NCBI GenBank assembly: GCA_034669965.1 | Contig: JAXMOK010000001.1 | Coordinates: forward strand, 62,001-126,000 | Reading direction: 5' to 3' | DNA from: HXMU1420-13 sp034669965 | GTDB taxonomy: Bacteria > Bacteroidota > Rhodothermia > Balneolales > Balneolaceae | DNA: 64,000 bases | Shown: positions 25,349 through 33,585 of the stretch, in pieces | How the letters are laid out: each line of letters starts with the position of its first letter | How positions within the stretch are numbered: position 1 is the first letter of the stretch | The notes under the pieces: model-generated | What the model was told of the DNA's origin: nothing | The model's input: only the letters and a program-made list of their open reading frames with translations | The model's database searches: none | Program-made: the position numbers and the translations under genes

Positions 25349-26509
25349 ATGACAACACTAAGCGGAATTTCGTCGGGCAAGCGTTTGGTCTCTTTAGATT
25401 TCTTTCGGGGCGCTACCGTTGCAGCAATGATTTTGGTTAATAATCCCGGCTCTTGGTCACACATGTACGGCCCTTTGAAACACGCACCATGGCATGGTTG
25501 GACCCCCACCGACCTAATTTTCCCATTCTTTCTATTTATCGTGGGTGTTTCTATTGTCCTGGCATTTACAAAAGCTAAGGCCAAAGGAGCACAAGACTCC
25601 GAATTGGCTCGCAAGACATTGATCAGAGCTGCCAAGATTTTCGGATTAGGATTGGCTCTTTCTGCATTCCCTTATTTCACCTTCACATCGGGATTTTCAC
25701 TTCACCCAAACCTGATTGACATTCGCATTCCGGGGGTATTACAGCGCATTGCTATTTGCTACGCAGTTGGGGCTTTTCTTTTTTTATACACCAAACCGAA
25801 AACCCAAATGATTACACTTGGAGCTTTGTTGATAGGCTATTGGCTTGCAATGACCTTGATCCCCGTTCCAGGACATGGAGCAGGAGCCATTCACCTTGCC
25901 GATGGAAACCTTGCTGCTTACATCGATCAATTATTGCTTGAAGGACATACCTGGAAAGAAAACTGGGACCCGGAAGGATTCCTTAGCACTTTTCCGGCTA
26001 TTGGGAGCACGTTAATCGGAATATGGACCGGCAGAATGTTGATGAAAGATCACGAATCGGAATCGTCTCGTACTCTTCAATTTTTTGTATGGGGATTCAT
26101 TCTGATCATTCTCGGATATGCTTGGAGCTGGATTTTTCCTATCAACAAAAACATCTGGACCAGCTCGTATACTTTATTTACCGGCGGTCAGGCGATGTGC
26201 TTTTTTGGATTGGCTTATTGGTTTATCGATGTGAAAGAGAAGCAACGATTTACTGATTGGGGCGTTGCTTTTGGGCTGAACGCCATCACCGTATTCTTTT
26301 TAAGTGGCATCATTGGCCGGTTGATGTTTCTCATCAAATTCACTTATAACGGACAAGAGTTTGCGTTAAAAACATTCTTGTATGAAGTTGTTTACCGCTC
26401 GGTGGCTTCGCCAATAAATGCGTCGTTACTGTATGCCATCACTTGGATAATTCTATTTTACCTACTAGCACGTTGGATGAAACAAAAGAATATAATTATC
26501 AAGGTTTAG
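25349..26509 (+). CDS. DUF5009/HGSNAT-like membrane acyltransferase (NagX type)
   Basis: A 386-residue membrane protein of the heparan-alpha-glucosaminide N-acetyltransferase-like family (DUF5009, called NagX in some nag operons). It starts with RLVSLDFFRGATVAAMILVN and PTDLIFPFFLFIVGVSIVL, both diagnostic, and has about ten hydrophobic segments. The human relative transfers acetyl groups across the lysosomal membrane onto terminal glucosamine, so a bacterial role in acetylating GlcN or GlcNAc-type sugars during uptake is suggested. It follows the divergent kinase at a distance of 96 bases. The activity of bacterial members is not established. Confidence 0.85.
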   Translation: MTTLSGISSGKRLVSLDFFRGATVAAMILVNNPGSWSHMYGPLKHAPWHGWTPTDLIFPFFLFIVGVSIVLAFTKAKAKGAQDSELARKTLIRAAKIFGLGLALSAFPYFTFTSGFSLHPNLIDIRIPGVLQRIAICYAVGAFLFLYTKPKTQMITLGALLIGYWLAMTLIPVPGHGAGAIHLADGNLAAYIDQLLLEGHTWKENWDPEGFLSTFPAIGSTLIGIWTGRMLMKDHESESSRTLQFFVWGFILIILGYAWSWIFPINKNIWTSSYTLFTGGQAMCFFGLAYWFIDVKEKQRFTDWGVAFGLNAITVFFLSGIIGRLMFLIKFTYNGQEFALKTFLYEVVYRSVASPINASLLYAITWIILFYLLARWMKQKNIIIKV

Positions 26510-26530
26510 GAGAGGGGATGGCCAAAAAGT

Positions 26531-26552
26531 GTGAAGGACTAAAGTCCTTCAC
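26531..26552. repeat. Perfect 10-bp palindrome GTGAAGGACT-AA-AGTCCTTCAC
   Basis: A perfect inverted repeat of 10-base arms around AA, 21 bases after the NagX-like stop. It lacks a T-tract, so it is not a classical terminator. GGACTAAAGTCC-type palindromes are dispersed repeats in several genomes of this kind; here it directly precedes the second AACCC repeat cluster. Confidence 0.6.
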
Positions 26553-26601
26553 TTGATAAAGGCTCTTTTCTAACCCGGTTTTGCTAACCGTCTGTCTTTA
26601 C

Positions 26602-26756
26602 AACCCTTCTAGGGTTTGGAACGCATCTGTTGCCCGATAGCAACCCTTCTAGGGTTTAAATTCCATCGTTTTGTTAACCCTTCTAGGGTTTGGAACCCTA
26701 GAAGGGTTAAAAGAAGGAGAAGGAAATTCGAAATTCATCCAAACCCAAGAAGGGTT
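26602..26756. repeat. Cluster of palindromic AACCCTTCTAGGGTTT repeats, site 2
   Basis: Four copies lie between the NagX-like gene and the convergent phosphoesterase gene: 26602-26621 and 26642-26664 (half elements), 26676-26708 (a perfect 15-base inverted repeat, AACCCTTCTAGGGTT with a TGG centre) and 26742-26756 (short, AACCC-AAGA-AGGGTT-like). They share the core CTAGGGTTT with the cluster at 19873-20125. Spacing is irregular (40, 34, 66 bases), so it is not a CRISPR. The complete copy would form a stable hairpin. Confidence 0.8.
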
Positions 26757-26771
26757 AACAAAATGAAGAGA

Positions 26772-27791
26772 TTACCCTGAAATTTCAGCCTGATAAAGGC
26801 TATCCATACGGGCATTGAATTCTTCTCTTTCCAGAATGCGATCACGTTCGATAGTGTCATTCGGTTCTAATTGATGCTCCCATTCAAAGGAATGAGCTTT
26901 CCAATCCAGGATTTCATCTTTTCCTAAAGTCACAACGGTATAGCCAGGTTCGAAGCCAAGCCAATTTCCGCCCCACCAAGCTGCTGAGCCGGCCTGACTG
27001 GTAATGTACCAGACATCGTTAAACCGAAAATCTTCACTGATGTGTGTATGTCCTTGAAGTAGCGCTTTTACACCATGCCGTTCTAGAATATTACGAAGCT
27101 TTTTGTTGTCTTTTAAAATCAGGTGATTCATGGCCTTCAATTCTGGATCGGAATTGATTTGACCAAGGTGATTAAACACAGCATAATGTGAAGTAGCAAT
27201 CGTTGGCATGTCTTTATGAGCTCCTAAATCGTAGCGTAGCCAGTCTAATTGCTCATCCCCAATTTTATGTTCATAGGCCGGGCCGTGACTTAATTCAATC
27301 TCATGAATGGAGTTAAGTACCACAAAATGCCATCCCTTATGATTGAACGAGTAATACGCTTCATCCATGCCAAGAGCATCCATAATATACTTTCTACCCA
27401 TGCCGGGATGATCAACAGGAACTTTTCTTCTCGATGAGAGTCCGAGCACATCATGATTTCCAAGACAAGGGTAATACGGCATATTTAACCCTGCACTAAT
27501 TTCTTTGAAAAGTCGAATTTGCTCGTCGTATTCATCCATTTCGTTGTACAATCCATCAAACACCATATCGCCACCCATAAGTACAAAATCCGGTGATGTT
27601 GGTAAAGAATTAATCGAATCAACAGATGCTTGATAGCCTAAATGTCCTTGCCGGCGGGACGTTACATGTGTATCGGTTAGATGAACGAAGTTAAAAACCT
27701 CATCATTGGTAGAGCACCCGGCGGAAATTGCTCCGCCTATTCCTAGAGTGCCCAGTCCAATTTTTTTAATGAAATTTCTACGATTCGACAT
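26772..27791 (-). CDS. Tat-type lipoprotein calcineurin-like metallophosphoesterase
   Basis: A 339-residue phosphoesterase. Its N-terminus, SNRRNFIKKIG followed by a hydrophobic stretch and Cys25 (AGCS), combines a twin-arginine signal with a lipobox, so it is exported folded and probably lipidated. The dimetal motifs occur in order: DTH near residue 38, GGDM near 72, GNHD near 111, SHY near 202 and GHTH near 247. Calcineurin-like enzymes of this group hydrolyse phosphomono- or diesters; nothing fixes the substrate. It starts 3 bases after the stop of the DigH-like glycosidase gene and so is in the same operon, which suggests a role in using phosphorylated wall or surface material. Confidence 0.88.
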   Translation of the reverse strand: MSNRRNFIKKIGLGTLGIGGAISAGCSTNDEVFNFVHLTDTHVTSRRQGHLGYQASVDSINSLPTSPDFVLMGGDMVFDGLYNEMDEYDEQIRLFKEISAGLNMPYYPCLGNHDVLGLSSRRKVPVDHPGMGRKYIMDALGMDEAYYSFNHKGWHFVVLNSIHEIELSHGPAYEHKIGDEQLDWLRYDLGAHKDMPTIATSHYAVFNHLGQINSDPELKAMNHLILKDNKKLRNILERHGVKALLQGHTHISEDFRFNDVWYITSQAGSAAWWGGNWLGFEPGYTVVTLGKDEILDWKAHSFEWEHQLEPNDTIERDRILEREEFNARMDSLYQAEISG

Positions 27792-27794
27792 TCT

Positions 27795-29786
27795 TTATTT
27801 GATGAGCATCATTTTGCGTGTTAGTGCAGTGCCATTGTAGCGCAACTGATACACATACACACCGGTTGAGAGTCCTGATGCATCAAATCTAAAAGTATAC
27901 GATCCGGCATTTAATCTACCTTCATGGACTTTAGCTACTTCTTGCCCTAGCAAATTGTAAACAACCAATGCAGCGTTTCCACTTTCAGGCAAACTAAAAC
28001 TTATTGAAGTTTCGGGGTTAAATGGATTTGGGTAATTCTGTTGAAGTGAAATGGTTGATGGCACCTCCCTTGGTACTTCATTACTCACAACCACGCCAGC
28101 CTCTTCAACTTCTGTAGGTTCGCTTTCAATATTATTTCTACTGGCCGACGTAACAAAATACCAATAGCTATGCTCCGATGGTGGGGCAATATCGGTGTAA
28201 GAAGTTTGCCCAGTAACAGCAACCATATTTTTAGGAGATGCCATTGCGCTAATTGCATCCGGTTGTTCTTCAGCATCCACCCGATAGATTGCATACTTGA
28301 GCAAAGTATCTTGATATACACTCGTATTTTTAGTGCTCATATCTAATGATGGACGATCCCATTCTAAATGAAATGTATTTTGGGCTTCGGCATCTCGGCT
28401 TAAAATTAAAAGATCCGGAGTTGCCGGTGCTGTGGTGTCTTTCCAATCCATAACAGGTTGTAGAGCCGGATATCGGTAGTAATTTGTTTTAAGTGTATCC
28501 GCAAAGCCTTTTGAACTGTGAGTAGTTATGTTACTAGAACGGAAAAATACACTACCTGTAATCTTGTCGTTTCCTCGATTATGTTGTACCTGTCTGGGTA
28601 TTTCATTTGCTGCAAACAACGAACCCGAAAAGGTGCTACTACTAGATCGATATAATCCATGCCCCGGATAGGTATGTCGTTCGTTCGCAAATGCCTCATC
28701 GGCCCACCAATCAGCTAGTTTCTTATAATCCTGACCGGTTCCAAACCTACTAATTGCCCAATATAACTGAGGTGTAATATAATCGATGGTTTGTGCATGA
28801 ATCCAAGCTAAGGCATCCCCATAAATAACACTGTATGCATCCATCCCGCTGATGCCCGACGGTACACCGTTTTTCCAGATGCCAAAAGGTGAAATACCAA
28901 ATTTAACCCAAGGTTTCACTTGTTGGATAGAATCGTGTAGTGCTTCTACAAAGATATCAATGTTATTTCTGCGCCAATCGCTTTTATTATCGAACCCACG
29001 TGGATATTGAGCAAAGGTAGAATCATCCATCGATTCGTTATCGTTACTACCCATATTATTGGGTGGGTATGGGTAAAAATAATCATCGAAATGTATTCCA
29101 TCGATATCGTATCGATTAACTACATCCATCACCACCTGTACGTTATAATCGATAACCTCGGGTAAACCCGGATTCATAATGGCGATGGCATCGTTCATTA
29201 CCATCAACCATTCAGGATGTTTGTTTGCTACATGTAGCGAGTCTCTGGCAGTTGTGCCTTTTGCTTTGAAATACTCAGTTTCAGCTTCGTATTTTTTCAG
29301 GAATGGCGTTAATCCTTCATGCTCTTCTTCGATGTTTTGAACCATCGCTTTTTGAGTAAAATCATCTGGTATTGTTCTCATTGCACGGTATGGATTTAGC
29401 CACGCATGTAATTCCATTCCACGCTTGTGAGCTTCTTCAATCACAAACTCAAGTGGATCCCAATATGGATCCGGTGCCCTTCCTTCTTGTCCGGTAAGGT
29501 ATTTCGACCAAGGCTCTAAATCGGATGCGTACAGTGCATCGCCTTCGGTTCTGATCTGAAAGAACAAGGCATTGATGCCCACTTCTTTCATATCGTCTAA
29601 GCGGTCTTTTAAACTTTGTTTTTGAAATCGAACAGGTAAGGATCCTGAAGCCGGCCAATCGAGATTGATCACTGTTGCCATCCATGTGGCACGAAACTCG
29701 TATTTAGGTGGTTCACTATTCTGCGAAAAAACGGATGCAGAAAAGCATAGAGTAAGGAGTAAAGTGAGTAAAAATCTGAAGTGCAT
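27795..29786 (-). CDS. DUF187/GHL10 (DigH-like) glycoside hydrolase with T9SS sorting domain
   Basis: A 663-residue secreted glycosidase. A signal peptide (about 1-21, ending VFSQ) precedes the GHL10/DUF187 barrel (about 28-440), recognised by FRATWMATVINLDWP (31-45), AWLNPYR near 128 and GIHFDDYFYP at 230-239. E. coli YddW, renamed DigH, is a member that cuts peptide-free peptidoglycan strands. A fibronectin-III-like region follows (about 450-565) and then a type IX sorting domain (about 578-663) with NYPNPFNPETSI and a KMMLIK end. Export by the type IX route implies surface or extracellular action. The link to peptidoglycan is from family and from the nearby amidases, NamZ and NagZ. Confidence 0.87.
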   Translation of the reverse strand: MHFRFLLTLLLTLCFSASVFSQNSEPPKYEFRATWMATVINLDWPASGSLPVRFQKQSLKDRLDDMKEVGINALFFQIRTEGDALYASDLEPWSKYLTGQEGRAPDPYWDPLEFVIEEAHKRGMELHAWLNPYRAMRTIPDDFTQKAMVQNIEEEHEGLTPFLKKYEAETEYFKAKGTTARDSLHVANKHPEWLMVMNDAIAIMNPGLPEVIDYNVQVVMDVVNRYDIDGIHFDDYFYPYPPNNMGSNDNESMDDSTFAQYPRGFDNKSDWRRNNIDIFVEALHDSIQQVKPWVKFGISPFGIWKNGVPSGISGMDAYSVIYGDALAWIHAQTIDYITPQLYWAISRFGTGQDYKKLADWWADEAFANERHTYPGHGLYRSSSSTFSGSLFAANEIPRQVQHNRGNDKITGSVFFRSSNITTHSSKGFADTLKTNYYRYPALQPVMDWKDTTAPATPDLLILSRDAEAQNTFHLEWDRPSLDMSTKNTSVYQDTLLKYAIYRVDAEEQPDAISAMASPKNMVAVTGQTSYTDIAPPSEHSYWYFVTSASRNNIESEPTEVEEAGVVVSNEVPREVPSTISLQQNYPNPFNPETSISFSLPESGNAALVVYNLLGQEVAKVHEGRLNAGSYTFRFDASGLSTGVYVYQLRYNGTALTRKMMLIK

Positions 29787-29812
29787 TTATTTTGTATAAC
29801 AGATTGGAATAA

Positions 29813-29841
29813 AAAAGGCAGCACATTACGTGCTGCCTTTT
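29813..29841. terminator. Bidirectional-looking hairpin terminator
   Basis: GGCAGCAC / GTGCTGCC (8 bp) with a 5-base loop, flanked by A6 on one side and T5 on the other. It lies just after the sorting-domain NHL gene (leftward) and marks the border between the TonB module and the glycosidase operon. Confidence 0.88.
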
Positions 29842-29860
29842 TGGTAACCTATAACTAAAA

Positions 29861-31240
29861 TTATTTAATTAAAGTCATTTTGTTGGTCAAACGTACGCCG
29901 TTTGATTGCATTACATATATGTATACACCTGAAGAAAGAGCTGAAGCATCGAATCTAACAGTATGCTCACCAGCGTTCATGCGGCCATCAAGAATAGAAG
30001 CCACTTCACGCCCGGTCATATCATACACCTTCAAAGTAACAGCACCCGGTTCGTTTATAGTGAACTGAATGTTAGTAGAAGGGTTGAATGGATTCGGGTA
30101 GTTTTGCTCAAGGTTGTAACCTGCAGGAATACCACTGATATTTTCTTCTTCGTTAGATGAGAAAACCTGATCGGTTGTGAATTTCTGAGCATCAACAGAC
30201 GTTTGGCCGGCACTGAAAGCACCAACATAAGCCGTTTTACCATCAAGAGAGAAATCTAAACCACGAGGACGAGCATTATCGAAACCTGCAGCAACATCAG
30301 CACCGGCAACCCAGCGAATACTATCTAACGGAGCTTCGTTATCAGTACCGATATCTCTAGGATCAAACGCGTACCAGGTTTGTGGTTGGTAAGGAGCGCT
30401 TGGCACATCATTTAACGAACCGGAACCTGCCCATAAGTACCCTGTTACAGGATGGATATCAAAGCTTTCTGATTTCATACCGCGAAGTACAGTATCAGGA
30501 GTAGCATCAAAACCACTGAATTCATCCGGACGAGTGTACTTTAGTACATAGCCTAAAGTATATCCAGCCCACCAAATGGTGTTTCCATCTGCTGAAACTT
30601 GAAGATCACGAGAGAAACTACTTGCTAGAGTAATAACCTGCTCTGGGTTTTCAAGATTTGAATCGTACTTCCAAATTGGAGTATCTGCAGCACAAACAGC
30701 ACCAACATAGATATTGTTGGCAGCATCAGTACTAGCTTCAGTAAGTGCACAAACATCAGGAACATCAGCTTTCGCAATGCCTTGGCCTGTAACATGGTTT
30801 ACTTTGTATAATCTATTGAATTGAGAGATGATAATATTACCACTTGCATCTGTTTCAATTCCACGACCAGAATAGCCTTCATAAGAATCGCCTGTCCAAA
30901 CTCTACCGAGCGTATCAGCAGGGGTATCGTCTGCATATGTAATTACTTTTAGAGGCGAAAAGCTCGCTGGAGTACCATCATCATTATATACATAGATTGC
31001 TCTTGTACTTAATGTATCTGGAACGCCATCATCACCTAAGTCACGATTTGTTACGATTGTTTCTGTGGCAGAAAATGGTTGAACCCAAATTTTTCCTTCA
31101 CCATCTACAGCTATACCGTGAACCTCAAGGAAGAGATCTCCCTCAACCGGTACAAAAGTAGTGTCATGCTCCCATTGTGCACTTGCCATAGCTGGTATTA
31201 GCAAAAAGCCCAATAAAGCTATTAGTTTGTTTATTTTCAT
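29861..31240 (-). CDS. T9SS-sorted NHL/beta-propeller surface protein
   Basis: A 459-residue secreted protein: signal peptide (about 1-21, ending ASAQ), a repetitive strand-rich body (about 25-370) whose segments such as GIAVDGEGKIWV, GIETDASGNIIIS and DLQVSADGNTIWWAG resemble NHL or SMP-30-type propeller blades, and a type IX sorting domain (about 375-459) with NYPNPFNPSTNI and a KMTLIK end. No catalytic motif is recognised, so it is likely a binding or adhesive protein. It is the last gene of the leftward module headed by the TonB receptor and is followed by a strong hairpin terminator. Confidence 0.82.
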   Translation of the reverse strand: MKINKLIALLGFLLIPAMASAQWEHDTTFVPVEGDLFLEVHGIAVDGEGKIWVQPFSATETIVTNRDLGDDGVPDTLSTRAIYVYNDDGTPASFSPLKVITYADDTPADTLGRVWTGDSYEGYSGRGIETDASGNIIISQFNRLYKVNHVTGQGIAKADVPDVCALTEASTDAANNIYVGAVCAADTPIWKYDSNLENPEQVITLASSFSRDLQVSADGNTIWWAGYTLGYVLKYTRPDEFSGFDATPDTVLRGMKSESFDIHPVTGYLWAGSGSLNDVPSAPYQPQTWYAFDPRDIGTDNEAPLDSIRWVAGADVAAGFDNARPRGLDFSLDGKTAYVGAFSAGQTSVDAQKFTTDQVFSSNEEENISGIPAGYNLEQNYPNPFNPSTNIQFTINEPGAVTLKVYDMTGREVASILDGRMNAGEHTVRFDASALSSGVYIYVMQSNGVRLTNKMTLIK

Positions 31241-31301
31241 AATATATCTCCTAGTATCAGTGTATCGATAGTATTTAGATTAGTTATCGGTTTGATTGTA
31301 A

Positions 31302-32564
31302 TTAAAATCCGAATATACCTGATCGATTACGATCATACATATCCAGAAAGTTAATGCTCGTTTCTTCGCCTTGAATTGCAACAACGGCGAATTTATCGTC
31401 ACGCCAGGTTATACTGTACGCTCCGTCTTTTATCATATCGTTATGGAGTTGCTCATGTCTTCCATCCGGGTAGAGTTTAATGATCCCCGGTTTATCAATG
31501 CCGTCAATTTTCGGTCCGGTAGCAATCAATAATTCTCCATTTGACGCAAAAATCATTGAGGCAACAATTCCATCGTAATGATTGCCAAAATCGAAATAGA
31601 GTTCGCCCGATCCTATGTTACCCGATCCGTCGATTGTGAATTTCCAAATGCTTTGAGTGCTGTCAACTAAACCTCCAACATACAATTCATTCTCGTTACT
31701 GTAAAATGCTACAGATGATAAGATTCCTTCAAATGGGAATTTTGATTCGGCGCGAGTTGTAACATCAAAACGATGTATTTGATCGCTATCGCGACCAACA
31801 ACCCATAAATACCCGTTATTATCGAATACCATGTCGCGTATTTTGAGTGAACCTGAAGACGATGCAGCCCAAACCCCTTCTCTTGCTCCATCTCCAAAAG
31901 TTTTTCTGAAAATAGCTCGAATACTTTGCTGAGCCATAAATAGCTCGCCACCAGGACCTACTAGTAAAGATGAATAAGCATTAAATCGCATGGTACTATT
32001 AGTTGGACCGTTATCTTCCGGTGCTAATACAGCATCCGTTTCAATGGTACCATCTGGCGATATCTTACGATATCGGGTTTCTTTATTTCTTGTGAAAATC
32101 GCATAAATATTATTGTCGGCATCAACAGCAACCGGGGTAGTTGGCTCATCCTCAGAATTTAGACCGGGATAAACTCCAAATGGTTGAAAAAGAGTATATG
32201 GATACGGTTCGCTGAAAAATTCTTGGCCACGTAACGCTACTCGAACCGGTAAGTTTTCGCCAAAATTTTTACCGGGACGAACAATCATCTCCGTTTTGGA
32301 AACCATCTTAAGTACGCCTGCAGAACCGCCAAAATCGATAATCAATGAATCCGGGTCGGCTGAAAAATTGGTACCGGTTACTATTACAGAATCAACACCG
32401 GCCAGATAACCACCTGCCGGACTGATGTTTGTAATTTGAGGGCTTGGTGCGCTCGACTCGTATTCTGGATCGTACACACTAAACCCATCGTTACACGAAT
32501 ACCCACCCACAATAAGTGAAAGAAAGAGGATGGCAAAAACTGATTTTTTAAACTTCATTATCAA
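31302..32564 (-). CDS. IPT/TIG-domain lipoprotein with NHL-like repeats
   Basis: A 420-residue lipoprotein (lipobox GYSC near residue 24). A single IPT/TIG Ig-like domain (about 40-125) opens with PQITNISPAGGYLAG and VIVTGTNF, as in surface receptors and SusE/F-type proteins of the IPT kind. Residues about 135-420 resemble NHL-type blades (DADNNIYAIF, FDNNGYLWVVG, FASNGELLIATG). In Bacteroidota such lipoproteins commonly accompany TonB receptors and bind glycan. It starts 7 bases after the PorV-like gene. Binding target unknown. Confidence 0.82.
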   Translation of the reverse strand: MIMKFKKSVFAILFLSLIVGGYSCNDGFSVYDPEYESSAPSPQITNISPAGGYLAGVDSVIVTGTNFSADPDSLIIDFGGSAGVLKMVSKTEMIVRPGKNFGENLPVRVALRGQEFFSEPYPYTLFQPFGVYPGLNSEDEPTTPVAVDADNNIYAIFTRNKETRYRKISPDGTIETDAVLAPEDNGPTNSTMRFNAYSSLLVGPGGELFMAQQSIRAIFRKTFGDGAREGVWAASSSGSLKIRDMVFDNNGYLWVVGRDSDQIHRFDVTTRAESKFPFEGILSSVAFYSNENELYVGGLVDSTQSIWKFTIDGSGNIGSGELYFDFGNHYDGIVASMIFASNGELLIATGPKIDGIDKPGIIKLYPDGRHEQLHNDMIKDGAYSITWRDDKFAVVAIQGEETSINFLDMYDRNRSGIFGF

Positions 32565-32571
32565 ATACCTA

Positions 32572-33573
32572 TTAAAATCCTATTTGTGCACCAAAGCGTT
32601 GTACTTCACCAAATACACCGAAAGCAGTGTATGAGTAATCGACACTTAAGGTAAGTGAGCCCAAAGGTTGTTTAACCCCCATACCTAAACTGAAACTTTC
32701 TTCGTCTTTTGGAAAACCATGCCCCCCTCTAATCACGAAGCGATCTACAAAGGTGTATTCAAAACCAAAAAGCAGTTGTTCTTCGTAATCTCGGGCATTG
32801 TTATTATCGATACTTATTAACAAGGAATGAGTGTCAGTATCAATATTAGTGATGTCCAGAATATCCATGGAAACACCCATTTTAAAGGTAAGAGGCACTT
32901 CCGCTGATTCTTCGTCGAACTGAGTTTCCGGCCCGAAATTTCGAATTGCCATCGCTAAATTCAGGCTTTCAAAACCGGTTTTATACAATATTCCAAAATC
33001 CATAAGCTGAGTTGTAGCAGAGAATGATTGATAGTTATAACCTCCAGATCCATCTAAACCTATAACAGCAGAACCTAAATCTTGTCTACCAAATCTAAAA
33101 TTTACACCCACCGAAAATTTGTCGGTTAAGGCATTTGCGTATGAAATGCCAGCTACAAAAGCGGAAGGGCTAAAAGTACCAAGGTCAACATAATCTTCTG
33201 TTTCAGAAAAAATAGTTGCCTGAATCTCACCATAATCAACTGCAATGATGTTGAAACCAAATACACCAATTTTACCTGAACCCGGCTTATATACAAATGA
33301 TGCAGAACTATGATTTATACCAGCGATCCATTGAACAGCACCAACTGTTGCTGCGTACTTGCCATTAAATTGAGACATAGTTGCTGGATTATACAGAGCA
33401 CCGTACGCCCCCATATCTAACGAGGTAACGGCATCCGACATACCTGCAGCGCGCGCTGACGGAGAAACGCTTAGAAACTTCATTGAAGTTTGCGCTCTTT
33501 TCTTCTGAGCATGTGCAAATCCGGTAGATATTAAACTAACCAGTGCAATTAATATGATACTTTTGATTCTCAC
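32572..33573 (-). CDS. PorV/PorQ-family outer-membrane beta-barrel protein
   Basis: A 333-residue exported protein (signal peptide about 1-22, ending AHAQ) of the PorV/PorQ (UPF0164, FadL-like barrel) family. The post-signal motif MKFLSVSPSARAAGMSDAVT and YNPATMSQF near residue 60 are typical, and it closes with a barrel-type sequence ending RFGAQIGF. PorV carries type IX substrates to the attachment complex; PorQ-like members help cargo release. It sits in a TonB receptor module together with a type IX cargo protein, not with por core genes, so a module-specific shuttle is plausible. This is inference. Confidence 0.85.
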   Translation of the reverse strand: MRIKSIILIALVSLISTGFAHAQKKRAQTSMKFLSVSPSARAAGMSDAVTSLDMGAYGALYNPATMSQFNGKYAATVGAVQWIAGINHSSASFVYKPGSGKIGVFGFNIIAVDYGEIQATIFSETEDYVDLGTFSPSAFVAGISYANALTDKFSVGVNFRFGRQDLGSAVIGLDGSGGYNYQSFSATTQLMDFGILYKTGFESLNLAMAIRNFGPETQFDEESAEVPLTFKMGVSMDILDITNIDTDTHSLLISIDNNNARDYEEQLLFGFEYTFVDRFVIRGGHGFPKDEESFSLGMGVKQPLGSLTLSVDYSYTAFGVFGEVQRFGAQIGF

Positions 33574-33585
33574 GCTAATACCTAC

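Noticed and set aside
26602..26756. CRISPR-like repeat run
   Set aside because: Only four copies, each a palindrome or half of one, with uneven spacing (34-66 bases) and no cas genes. A dispersed REP-like element fits better.
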